Part shown: positions 1-10,800 of the stretch, in pieces
Layout: every line of letters begins with the position of its first letter
Position numbering within the stretch: the first letter of the stretch is position 1
Assembly (NCBI GenBank): GCA_963971305.1
Contig: OZ020305.1
Span: 8,713,001 to 8,777,000, forward strand
Source: Arcuatula senhousia
Taxonomy: Eukaryota; Mollusca; Bivalvia; Mytilida; Mytilidae
Direction of reading: 5' to 3'
DNA: 64,000 nucleotides
Program-made: the position numbers and the translations under genes
Notes under the pieces: model-generated
Databases searched by the model: none
The model's input: only the letters and a program-made list of their open reading frames with translations
Told to the model about the DNA's origin: nothing

Positions 1-460
1 AGTTCAATAAATTCATATTCTTAAACGGAGCAAAAAAGGATTTATATTTGTCTTCAATAAGAAAGCAGTAAATGTGGAAACTACCAGCATCTGGATAAGT
101 TTGTAAAAAAAATTTGATACTTTCCCGTTGACGTATCCAACTTCCGGTTGTTATGAAAATGTTGCGTGGAAGATAATCCCGAAATTGTATACTCATATCC
201 TTTTTTATACTTGATCCATGTCTAGAACTTGGAGGTTCGTGAATATTTGATCGTCTAATACTCCTCACATTTTCGCTTTTTTGCTCCGCGAAAGCTAACT
301 TGTACACAAAATTACCACAAAGACAACCTAGCGCCAATATTAACACAACGAACAGAAGGCGAGTCCATTTTCCTCCAACAGAAGGCCCGCCAATCGTGGA
401 AAGTCGTCTGCTGATTGAGTTATTGCGTTTTAGACTATTGGCTTTGTTTGTAACGTCCAT
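1..460 (-). CDS. Type II membrane protein, partial (possible FkbM-type methyltransferase), 5' coding exon
   Basis: An uninterrupted minus-strand frame runs from ATG at 460-458 to the window edge: 153 complete codons, with the 3' part missing. The first 32 residues are basic and Ser/Asn-rich. A hydrophobic segment follows at about residues 34-57 (LLFVVLILALGCLCGNFVYK), then a charged stem, which is the layout of a Golgi type II membrane protein. The lumenal start (RNIFITTGSWIRQ, then FFLQTYPDAGSFHIYCF) resembles the beginning of FkbM-type methyltransferase domains, where a strand-glycine motif is followed by a TYP...F.IY.F pattern. That family call is tentative, because the glycines and acidic residue expected in the SAM loop are not clear. 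The bases just upstream of the ATG (minus strand, ending TTTATGCAG) look like a splice acceptor, so a 5'-UTR intron is likely. The gene points away from the sulfotransferase gene to its right. Confidence 0.6.
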   Translation of the reverse strand, partial: MDVTNKANSLKRNNSISRRLSTIGGPSVGGKWTRLLFVVLILALGCLCGNFVYKLAFAEQKSENVRSIRRSNIHEPPSSRHGSSIKKDMSIQFRDYLPRNIFITTGSWIRQRESIKFFLQTYPDAGSFHIYCFLIEDKYKSFFAPFKNMNLLN

Positions 461-786
461 GGCTGCATAAATAATTTACATTTAATGTGGGTCGAGATAA
501 GGAAATGTATTAAGGAATAGATAACGGACTAAAACGGACTGTTCCTTTACATGTACACTAAGTCTTCTTTAAGATAGGCGATAGCATTTGAATCGTAAAT
601 TAATTCTGTGGCCAAACATTATCGCACAATCAGACCTATTTCGATGAACATGTTTCAAATAGGACCAAAAAAATCCTGGAATTTAAAAAACCCGGTCTTA
701 TAAAATTAATTTTTGGCGTCCCCCCCAAAAAAAAATTGACATGACTGGTCATTTTTCCCAAAGTCTAGAGTTAACACTAGTTAATC
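461..786. other. Intergenic stretch, nothing recognised
   Basis: AT-rich sequence between the leftward membrane-protein exon and a family C repeat. It may hold 5'-UTR or promoter sequence of the leftward gene, but no motif decides this. Confidence 0.4.
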
Positions 787-1315
787 GACCGAAGGTCCAG
801 GTGAGCTATTGCCATCACTTGGAGTCCGTCGTCGTCTGTCGTCCGTTAACAATTAAAAAAAAATCTTCTCTTCTGAAACTAGTCGAGACCAGAATTTAAT
901 GCAACGAAGTATAATTGATCTTTAGGGTGTCCTGCACAAAAGATGTGTTTCGATTTTTGATTCGTCAAAAAACATATTTTTTTCATGTTTTTGCCCTTCA
1001 GAATAAAACTTATTACTGATAGAGAAAAGCTGTTGCTTGGTTTTACCTTCAGTTCTTTAATGTCTACAATAGTCTTCCTTGGGCAAAAGCTGTCAGATGA
1101 CCCTTACAGGTGATTAATTTTTCGTGTTTTTGCTTTATAGTATGAAAACTATTGCAGATAGAGAAAAGCTGTTGCTTGCTTAAACTTTCAGCTCATTAAG
1201 CGCTACAAAATTCTCCATGGGTCAAAGTTGTCAGATGACCTCTAATAGGAGACCCGTATGGCTTAAGGACCAGGTGAGCGATTCAGGCTCCTGGGAGCCT
1301 CTTGTTGATTCTTGA
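787..1315 (+). repeat. Dispersed repeat family C (gtccgtcgtcgt / cagatgacccctta type), copy 1
   Basis: It begins with a GTGAGCTATTGCCATCACTTGG segment (a GTC-rich stretch follows) and contains two units with GATAGAGAAAAGCTGTTGCT and TCAGATGACC. It ends with GGTGAGCGATTCAGGCTCCT. The same modules recur at 4295-4812 and, expanded to seven units, at 52970-54430. No coding capacity is seen. Confidence 0.7.
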
Positions 1316-1550
1316 TTACAAAAGACATGACAATTTATAAGCAGCGTTTAGAGTTAAAGTATAGTTAAAGTAGCAAAAGGCCAATCCAGTAGTATTCAGC
1401 TCTTGACACCCTTAATATCACTTGATTGACTACAAGGAAAGTATACATATATTCATACTCAATTTCTTAAAATACTTGACATTTTGAAGGTCCAGTTAAA
1501 GTAGTAAAAATCATCCTAGTTATATTTATTTGTTATTTTTCCACTTGCAG

Positions 1551-1850
1551 ATAAAATGCCGATTCTGGACCAATCTACTCAGCAAACAACCTCTACCTAA
1601 AAGAATCTGTACAGCGGTTGCGGTGATTTTCATTCTGTTAATAATATATGCTGAAATCATAAATGATGCGTCCTTCAAAAGAGGGAGGTCAGATTCGAAA
1701 CCATCTTATAGATCTACATTTTCTTCCAAATCATTGCGTATCAAAACTGTGGACGAAGTTATCATGGACCAGTTGTGCTATGGTAAAGGTGTAAAACCCA
1801 AAATCGAAATAGGTTATGAAAGAACACTAGATCATCTAGACTTTCGGAAG
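1551..1850 (+). CDS. CHST15-like copy 1, exon A (membrane anchor and stem)
   Basis: It begins after a CCACTTGCAG acceptor and ends at CGGAAG before GTAAAT: 100 codons, phase 0 at both ends. It carries the membrane anchor at about residues 23-39 of the exon and the conserved block LCYGKGVKPKIEIGYER. The first in-frame ATG falls after the anchor (IMDQLCYG), and a stop lies in frame upstream of the acceptor. Translation must therefore start in an earlier exon that ends in phase 0. Confidence 0.85.
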
Positions 1851-4800
1851 GTAAATACAAGTAACACGTTATATAATCTAGTATTACATTTGGAAATTGT
1901 CGGAATAACAAAACAACTGAACTTGTTACGGAGGATCAACAATCTCAAATAAAGTTTTATATCAAATAATTTCTATATTTTGTAGTGTTACAAAAACATA
2001 AGACTGTTCAGACTATAAGTGGTCTCCAAAGAAAGTATATTTTCATGACATGATAACAGATGATAAAAGAGTTTTGACAGAGTTCAGTTCAAACAGGGAA
2101 AACAGTCTACGCTATAGTGTATTTCAAATCAAAATTTTGTATTGTAATATGTATGGAAATGTAATATTAAATTGGTTCCTTTTAACAATACTCCTTGAAA
2201 TATAAAAGCCTCTAGAATGGCTATTAAGAATAACTCCATAGCATTGGCCAAAACAATTACGCGACTTCTGTTGGGTATCTGACATGTATGAAGACCTAAA
2301 ATCTCCGAAAAAGGCTCTCCAAACACACCAAAAGATATCAGTTAGACAAAAGATAGACTTTATTCTGTGAAGTAAACTTTAATTCAGGAAGATGTCTTTT
2401 TCAGGAGACTTTTAACTACATAGACAATTTCAAGAATCCATGTTTCTTCAGGAATGTATCTATCTACAATGGCCAGCTATTAAATGCACCCGTCAATGTC
2501 CTGAGATGCGCTCCGTACTTTTTTATTATTGGTATGCCGAAGAGTGGGACCACTGATATTTGGGAAGGAATAGCAATTCACCCCGATGTTTGTGTAAAAG
2601 GGCTAATAAAAGAACTGTTCTACATTACCAGATCAAGGTTCAAAAGTAGGTGCTTATTGTTGCTTTGGGTGTTGTTAATAAAATATGCTTTTAAGAAGTA
2701 TTATGATATCGAATTAGTTGTGAAATATAGACACCATATGCAGGTGACGTTGGTATGTTGCGCTCAAGGTTAGGAAAATTAATTACATTAAGATAAATAC
2801 ATTTGTTAAATTGGTCAATAATTTAGTAAAAGAAATTATATTTCATACAAATCTAATACAAAAGTGTATCATTCTGTTTATCAAATGTACATGTATAAAA
2901 ATTGTGTCAAAATCAAATAAAGTATTTTACCTACCGACCTACCCTGTTTACAAATTCTTTGTTGGCAAAGGGCAAACAAATAATATTTTAATTGATGTCT
3001 GGCCTGTCTATGCCTTGAATTTGTTTTTCCTTATCATGCATTTGAGATTGATAATAAGTAAATTTGTAAATTTAAGTAAACTATTAATTCAATCTTGCAG
3101 ACGATTCACAGTCGTCGTTAAGTTTACTGAATGAGTAGCCACAGACATTTACAAACCTTATTCAAGAAGATTTTTTCACATATATTATTATCTATCCACA
3201 TATATTAGTTATATTATCAGATTTCTGTATTAAAGCAATTCAAACATTTTCAATTAATGTCAATAAAACATGAATATCAAAAGTCCGATACGGCTAAGTC
3301 AAAACCAGCCGATACAAATAAAACCAACGCGATGAAACAGACAAAAAAAAATGATGGAAACCAAGCTACAATCAATAATGCAATCAACAAACTGTCTTCG
3401 TAACAAGAGTTTGCTCCTAAGAACAAGCGGTGTCGTTTCTGCTTCTGAAACACATCCTTGCCAAAGATCAACTCAGAGCATCTCAAATCCGCTAAAGGAT
3501 GACATTACACTAACACCTATGGCAAACCAATATATGTGCTCACACGAGTGCTGGATATCCTGTACTAATCTACGAGCACATTATGTCTTCTGTAAATCAG
3601 GAACGTAGAAGTAGGCAGGGTGTACCACCTCTCACCTCCCAACACCTTCTCTCCCGTCTTACACTTCCCTTTTAGCTGTCCGCCCCGTAGAAATACATGT
3701 AAAACTTGTATGTATTTCCGTTTTAATTTCTACATTAGAAAACGTGACATTAGACCACTACTTTGACATGTTTCATCAGGCTACAGGAATCATTCAAACA
3801 ACATCATCCACGAACAAATGGACCACAGATAATTCCTTTTACCACTTAGTTACGGGTAAGTTAGTTAAGGTATGATTTTTTTTATAACATTGCTAAATTG
3901 TAGTTAGAACAAGACATGATGCCCTGTCTTGCTTCCGCAATGTCGATGCCAGGAGTCACAATTTAATGATTATTTTTTATACACATCTTGTCAGGGACCA
4001 TTGAAGTTGAAGCACACGAGTGTGGGCTTTTTTTTTTATTTGGTTAGAATTTTTTTCCGCACATGTACAGAGCGCAGAAACAATGTATATTTTGTAAAGG
4101 TGACGAAACAAAATATTTTTTTTCAATACAAGCATCCTTCTTCGGAATAATGCTTTTCTTCACCTTTGTCAATACTTTTTTTCATCAAATATCAGATTTA
4201 AAATATTTTTTAGGAAAAAATCAATCCCCTGGGCCTTCATGCTCAATGGTCGGTCCCTTATACTTCTTCATTTTTTTTTGTGGAAACACTTTAAAACCAT
4301 TTTAAAAAAATCTTCTCCTCTGAAACCACTAAACCAATTCAACTGAAACTTTGTAAGAATGATATATAACATTGTATAACTTGTTGACAACAAACGATTC
4401 TCGCTTTGAAATGATTTGATAAAAATCATGGCCAATGTTACTAAAATAGAACATAGGGTAGAATCACTTAAAATGGTTTATAACTCGGCAACTATAGCAG
4501 ATTTCTCTTTAAAATAAAAAGCTCTACAAAAGTCTCGGACTCCATCAGGTCGATGTTGTCAGATGACACCTTATAAGGGTTATGGCGTTAAAAGATAAAA
4601 AAAAAAAATATCTTTTTTCCCCATGTTTTAGTTCTATAGATAAGAATGAAAAGTATCGAAGATAGAGAAAAGCTGTTACTTGCTAAAACTTTTAGCTTTC
4701 TTTTCTTTAAGCTCTATAAAAGTCTTTATTGTGTTAAAATTGTCAGATGAGCCCATATGAAAGAGACCCTTATGACCAGATGAGTGTTTCAAGCTGCTAG

Positions 4801-7800
4801 GGAGTTCTTTTGTTTGAATGGCTCAGAAGCGTGTTTATCGATAAAAAAACAGAGGTACCAAAAGGGCAACTGAATGTCAAAGTCCGAAAGGGCAGAGACA
4901 AAACCAGCAAACACAAACAAGGACTGGACGAAAAACAGACAACATATAACAGAATGTCTTGAGAGCATCACTTTCCAACTTTGGTTCTTTTGCATTTGTT
5001 TTGATTTTTGAGGTTAATCTGCCGGACTAGAGAGATAAAGATCGAGTTTTTTTCCTAGGAGACGGAACAGTCGATGTTGTACATGACAATAACCATTGGC
5101 AACTGGTTCCCGGAAACGAAGGATGTAACGAACCACGTGTTCTAAATGCTGACCTTTTATACCATTTGAACCCAAAGATGCGTCTTATATTTGTAATGAG
5201 GAATCCAGTTGAAAGGTATCTTACAAATATGTTGCTTAGTATACTGGAGAAATAAACTAAGGTACAAAGAAATTCGTTTTTGGCCGGATTTCACTAGTGA
5301 AAATCCGGGTTATAAAACGGTGAATGTCGAGGAGCGGGCGGTTGGGCGGGCAGTCGTGCGGGGAAATATTTTTGATTTTTGGTATGCAGCATTAGCGTGG
5401 GCTCCCATAACGTCTGATTCGATTTCAGATCTGTCGCTCACCTACTTCCTATTTACCGACTTTAGTTATTTTTTTAACATTAATGTTCAATAATAGAAAG
5501 TTTTCATAACAGTTTTCTCAGCAACTACTAATCACAGCCTCTTGATATCTGGTATGCAGCATCAGCATGTGCTCCAATAACGTAGGGTTTGATTTCAGGT
5601 CTGTCCCTCACTTACTTCCTGTTTACCGATTTAGTTAATTTTTGACATGAATGGTCAAAAGTAGAAAATTTTCGTAACAGTTTTCTCAGCAACTACCAAT
5701 CACAGCCATTTGATATCTGGTATACAGCATCAGGGTGGGATCCCATAACGTGGGATTCGATTTCAGGCATGTCGCTCGTCTACTTCCTGTTAAATGAAAT
5801 CCGGCCATTTCTGTCTTTGACCCATTTTTCAAATTTTATTTCCGTTTTTTATTAGGCCGAAAATATGTACAGCAAGGGAAATCGAAATGAAGAAACTTTG
5901 TTAGACAAGTGTAAATCGACACATATCAATTACGAGTTATACTTAAAGTGCACATACAATTTATTTTAATAAGCTAAGTAAATGAGTTTCGTTTGACCCG
6001 GATAATAATTACATAATTTGGGATTTGAAACAAAGAGTGACCAATGTGGCATTTGACACGATTCCAAAAGTCCGGAAGGGCAAAGAAAAAATCAGTAAAC
6101 ACGAACGAACTCAGCATGACAACTGAAAATCAATCAACAATGCTAAAATTTGGTGCTCCGGAAGGGTAAGCTGTTTAATTCAGGGTTGAAAATCCGGCAA
6201 GTAGAACAAAACCAAACCCTATGACAAACCAACATCTGTACTCATCTGAGTGATAGAAATTCCGTACTGTAAAAGGGGAAAAATTTTGCGAGGGGTTTAT
6301 TTTTGCTAATTTCGCGATCATAACAAACTCGCGAAAATATCCCCTCGCGTAAATTACATTTAGAAGGACTCAATATTCCATAATCTAACAAAACGCGTAT
6401 CTAAAACATGGTACTGAAAACGCGAAATTTAAACCACGCGGAATTATCCTCTTTTAGTATATGCTATGAGCGCATGGTGTCTTCTTTTAAATTTCTTAGT
6501 GAAGACAACAATCGAGGAGTAACATTACCAGGTGTTGGCAATTTGTTTCAGACGTAAAGCTCAATCAAGGAAATCAGAAATCAACGTACAAGCTCTCGAA
6601 TAACGAATCAGTTGTGATATGTAAACTCAATAAGCTGAAATGGAAGGAATGCTGCTACACAAGAAGGAAATAGTTGTCGATCGGGAAAGATGAAGTCATC
6701 ACGTTTGTCATAGAGCTTTGTTGAAATAAAAGTCTTCCTTGAGTGTTTATTCGACATGTTGATCTAAAGCATACTATATAGAATCAATATTGTCCTTTAT
6801 CTCAAGTTCCAGGAGATAAATGAGATGCAGAGAGTCATGCATGTTTGGCTATTACGTCCACTTATTTGTACTTCCGGGATGTTTTAAACTTTCTTAGGAG
6901 TCTACTGAAGAATGACGGTTGAAATACGATGATGATACATGTATTCTGAAATTTTCAGGGTTTGGTCCGACTATCTGTTCGAAGCTAGGTGGGAAAATTA
7001 TAACAGGTCGACGGAAGATTTTCATTTATCAGTATTAGAAGCTATAGAAAACCATAGAGACTGTCGGAAGTATTTTACCGAGAGAGGCTGTGTCTATAAC
7101 TCAACGTTAGAATCTTTTAAGGTATGATTTTTTTTCTTTTGGATGAGTAAAATTGTACTTATACTATCAGTATTTAAATACAGTAAATGATTTTCTACAT
7201 GTGAGCTTCGGTTTTTATTAGCTTAACGTGAACTTAACGTGAAGCCTGTTAAAGTTTGCATGTATATACAAAGCCTAATCAGAAAACAAAAAGACCATCC
7301 TCCCAAGTCAGGTTTTTGAGTCCACGTCCCGCTCCCCAGTCCTCCCAGGTCAGGTTTTTGAGTCCACATCCCGCTCCTCCATCCTCCCAAGTCGGTTTTT
7401 GAGTTGGGGAGCGGGACGTGGACTCAAAAACCTGACTTGGGTGGATGCAAAAAGACATTTAAAAGCTTTTGTCAATAAAACGGTATAAAGAGTAATTCTT
7501 AATTTCATCCCTTGTAAGGTGGATTCACGACCATTAGTTAAGTCCAGTTAGGGATTTGCGTAAAGTTGTATTTTGGATTCTGGTTTGTCGGATAAAGAAA
7601 TGAACTTTGTTTTGTTACAAATGAATGTATTTGAAATACTTAATTGGTTATTTTGATACTGTCATACAGTCGTAAAATTATTTTCGAATCTGTTGTGGAA
7701 TAAAGATATTATTCTGTAATCAAGAAAAAAAACATAAATGTTCATGCCATAAACTATATCATTAAATAGCTGTTTATAAATTTGCTGAAAGTGTCTGTTA

Positions 7801-10800
7801 AAAAGAATATAGTTTCTATCACAAACGATAATTATGTGTATGAATAGTTAGTTAGTTATTGCTTTAGATTTCGGCTATATCCGGGAGATGAACATGAAAA
7901 TGGTGATACAATGAACATGAAATGATGATGGAGTGGAGGAAATGTGGACACAAGGCCAATCGGGTAGGAGAGTTTTGACTGCCACTGGAAAAAGGAGTGA
8001 TGGGTAGGGACGGGAAATTTTGCCTCCTGCATGGGGATCCTACGGGTCCTACTCTTACCGAGACCTGCAGCAGGGTTCTTTAACGTGCGAGGAACGTGAC
8101 ATTTGTCCCAACACGGTGCACCACTATGGTAAAGCGGTCAGGTTTTCCGCATTATCGCCTGACGACCCCGCATCTCTCGATGTCAGGGCTGCCCCATTCA
8201 ACCACCTGGAGCACACATCCCAGTCGCTTTGTGGGCAAAGCGGCCTGACCCCGATGTCAGGTTTCTGAGCGCTCTTTAGTGGACTTTTACCGACAAGCTT
8301 AGCGCTGCTGTTGGCCTATTCGCCTCCCGGGCCCAGCACGGGACTGTGTATGAATAAGTGATTTGAATATCTTTCGAAAATAAATCAGTATACCATAAAA
8401 AGAAGTGTATTCAATGGGGATAATGTTTTGGTCTTAGGAGAATACTGTTTTGATAATATGTGGCGTTCTGTTTTATGTTGGTCTTAAACACTAGATTTAG
8501 TTTCTATACAAACTTCGAATATGACTACTTAATATTTTTCTTTCAATACCTTTGGTTTTCGACATTAGCTTACTTCTCGAAAGATGCAAATACACCCTTT
8601 TATTGATACTGTGTTAGATACCTCTGAACTGTGAAAATTGAACTGGGTAAGTGAGTCTAGAAATAATATTAGATATATACATGTATATGAATATGATGAA
8701 ATGAACATGAAATTATGATGAGAAGTATGGGAGAAAGGGGGGTTAGAGAAAAATATAGCTTCTACAACGCGATCGAGTTGATAATGGAATTTCTAACATC
8801 GAGAGAAATAAATTTGATTATTTTAATTTTAAATCAAATTTATTTCTCGAGATGTTAGAAATTCCATAATCATCGAGAATTAAGTTGTAGAAGGTTTTTC
8901 TCTAATATTTACAGGTAAAAATTGCAAAAGGTCGCTCATCAATTGCACGTGCAATTACGCCATGTACGCTGAGAACAAGTTTCTCTCTAGAGGTGAGAAA
9001 TATTTTTTCACAACTGGTTGAGAGGTTGATAAATCGGATATAAATTAGAGAAAGGAACATAAAAACTTGAAGACTACTGGAAAAGGGAATAGGTTGATAC
9101 TAGTACGAGGGGTGGGTGTAGTCTTATGTGGTTCACTTCTTGGGGGTCCGTACATCTAAAAGACTCTTCACTTGCAGTGAAGCGTGGTACTCGAGGGTCA
9201 TCCTATTTCTAGCAGACTGTATGGTTGGTAGTCAAATTGAAAATTTTACAAGAGGATGTGATTATTGATTGTTTTAAGAACGTTTGGCTATTTGTTGCCC
9301 TTACTATCCCTATTGTGTCGCACATCCATGTTGTGTTTTGTGTAATTGTCGGGACGGTTCTATCAGATCGCAATGAGAATGGGAAGGTTAACTCGAGGAG
9401 GTAAGGTGCCATTAAACCTGGCTTAACCAAGCATTTCTAATGTAATGCCTGTATCAAGTGAGGACCTTTGTGGTATTCAACTTTTCTGGTATGTCAATGT
9501 CCTCTATGTGACACTTTAGATTTTTACATATTGTATTAAATACATTAAATAAACTGCTGATCATTTTAAACCCCGACCCCGAACTTGTTTGTCATATTGG
9601 AGGCTTTATTAAACAGTCTATAGAACTCAGGGCTTCAGATCCTTGTCAGGCAGGTTCATAACATGTGTGTGTGTTTGTTTGTTTGGTTTTTTTTGATTTG
9701 CTGTCTAATTATGTTATATGTTACGCTATTGTATGATATGTTGTATTGTTTTGTATTCAATATCTACAATGTATTTTGATTTGACCCTTACGGGTGTAAT
9801 TTCATCAATAAAGTATTAAAAAAAATGTCGGCTAAATTTATGATTTGCATGCATTTGAATACTGTATTGAAATCAAATGTGCTTTATAAGTTAATGAATT
9901 TATTTGATACGTTTATACTTCAATCAGCTGAACGTGAACTTTGCGTATTTTTCTTAATCTCTCGAGAACTCTTCTACCTGACAAAGTCAGTTTTATTTTA
10001 TTTTTCAGAACCGGTTACGGGTAGGAATGTATCACATCTTTTTAGAGGACTGGTTCAGAATATTTCCAAAAGAACAGATTATTATATTACAATTTGAAGA
10101 CTTTATTAAGAATCGGACGTTTTATACAAAGATAATTTTCTCGTTTCTAGATCTTCGTAGGTATTTTTAGTACTATTCCACATACGGGTTAGGCAGGAAG
10201 TATCACTTTTATCATTTCAAATTTTAGATTTTAGGATAAAGATGGATTTATTTTACCATAAGAACAAACCAAAAAAAAAAGATTTTACGTTTTCAAATAA
10301 AGTAAGTACCTAGATATTTTTTACTGTTTATATAGGGAAAAATAAGGCATGGAATTTCCCGTACTTTTCTATATGCAAAATAATTAAATTTGAATGGTAA
10401 TATCTACTAAACCCAAGACTGACTTAAAAATTTAGTGGTCAAAACAAAGTTTTACTAGTGTTGCTTTATCTAATTCCTACGGTGACGGTGGCAGAATGCA
10501 GCCAAAGTAAAAAAAAATATATTATCACGTTCCCTCGTGATACAATGACGTTCCCACAAGATAGTTATCGCGTTCCCTCAAGATATTAATCTCGTTCCCT
10601 CAAGATAAAATCACGTTCCCTCAAGATAACATTGCGTTCCCTCAAGATAGTTATCGCGTTCCCTCAAGATATTAATCTCGTTCCCTCAAGATAAAATCAC
10701 GTTCCCTCAAGATAGTTATCTCGTTCCCTCAAGATAAAATCACGTTCCCTCAAGATAACATTGCGTTCCATGAAAACAATTATTGCGTTCCCTCAAGGTA

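Larger units (their letters stand above)
3856..5058. other. Copy 1 intron C-D with repeats
   Basis: 1.2-kb intron. It contains a family C repeat (4295-4812) directly followed by a family D piece (4835-4995). The first 440 bp are AT-rich with no recognised content. Confidence 0.55.
5216..6958. other. Copy 1 intron D-E with several repeats
   Basis: 1.74-kb intron containing a tandem-repeat element at 5276-5818, a family D piece at 6045-6260 and a MITE-like stretch at 6265-6465. The remaining 500 bp before exon E show no recognised feature. Confidence 0.55.
7122..10008. other. Copy 1 intron E-F with several repeats
   Basis: 2.9-kb intron holding a GC-rich repeat with an inverted unit (7294-7447), a family A SINE-like repeat (7868-8345), a hairpin MITE (8744-8908) and a LINE 3' tail (9530-9824). 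Positions 7450-7867 and 8910-9529 show nothing recognised. Confidence 0.55.

Noticed and set aside
3100..3134. Possible exon after CTTGCAG at 3100
   Set aside because: It hits a stop in the required phase, and the real exon C at 3739 matches copy 2.
8020..8268. Frames inside the family A and B repeats (also 26574-26948, 33578-33976 and 46095-46342) as small proteins
   Set aside because: The same text recurs with different breaks in each dispersed repeat copy, so these are repeat artefacts.
8911..9010. Possible extra sulfotransferase exon after a TATTTACAG acceptor
   Set aside because: None of the three frames matches the family, and exon E joins exon F directly in phase 0.
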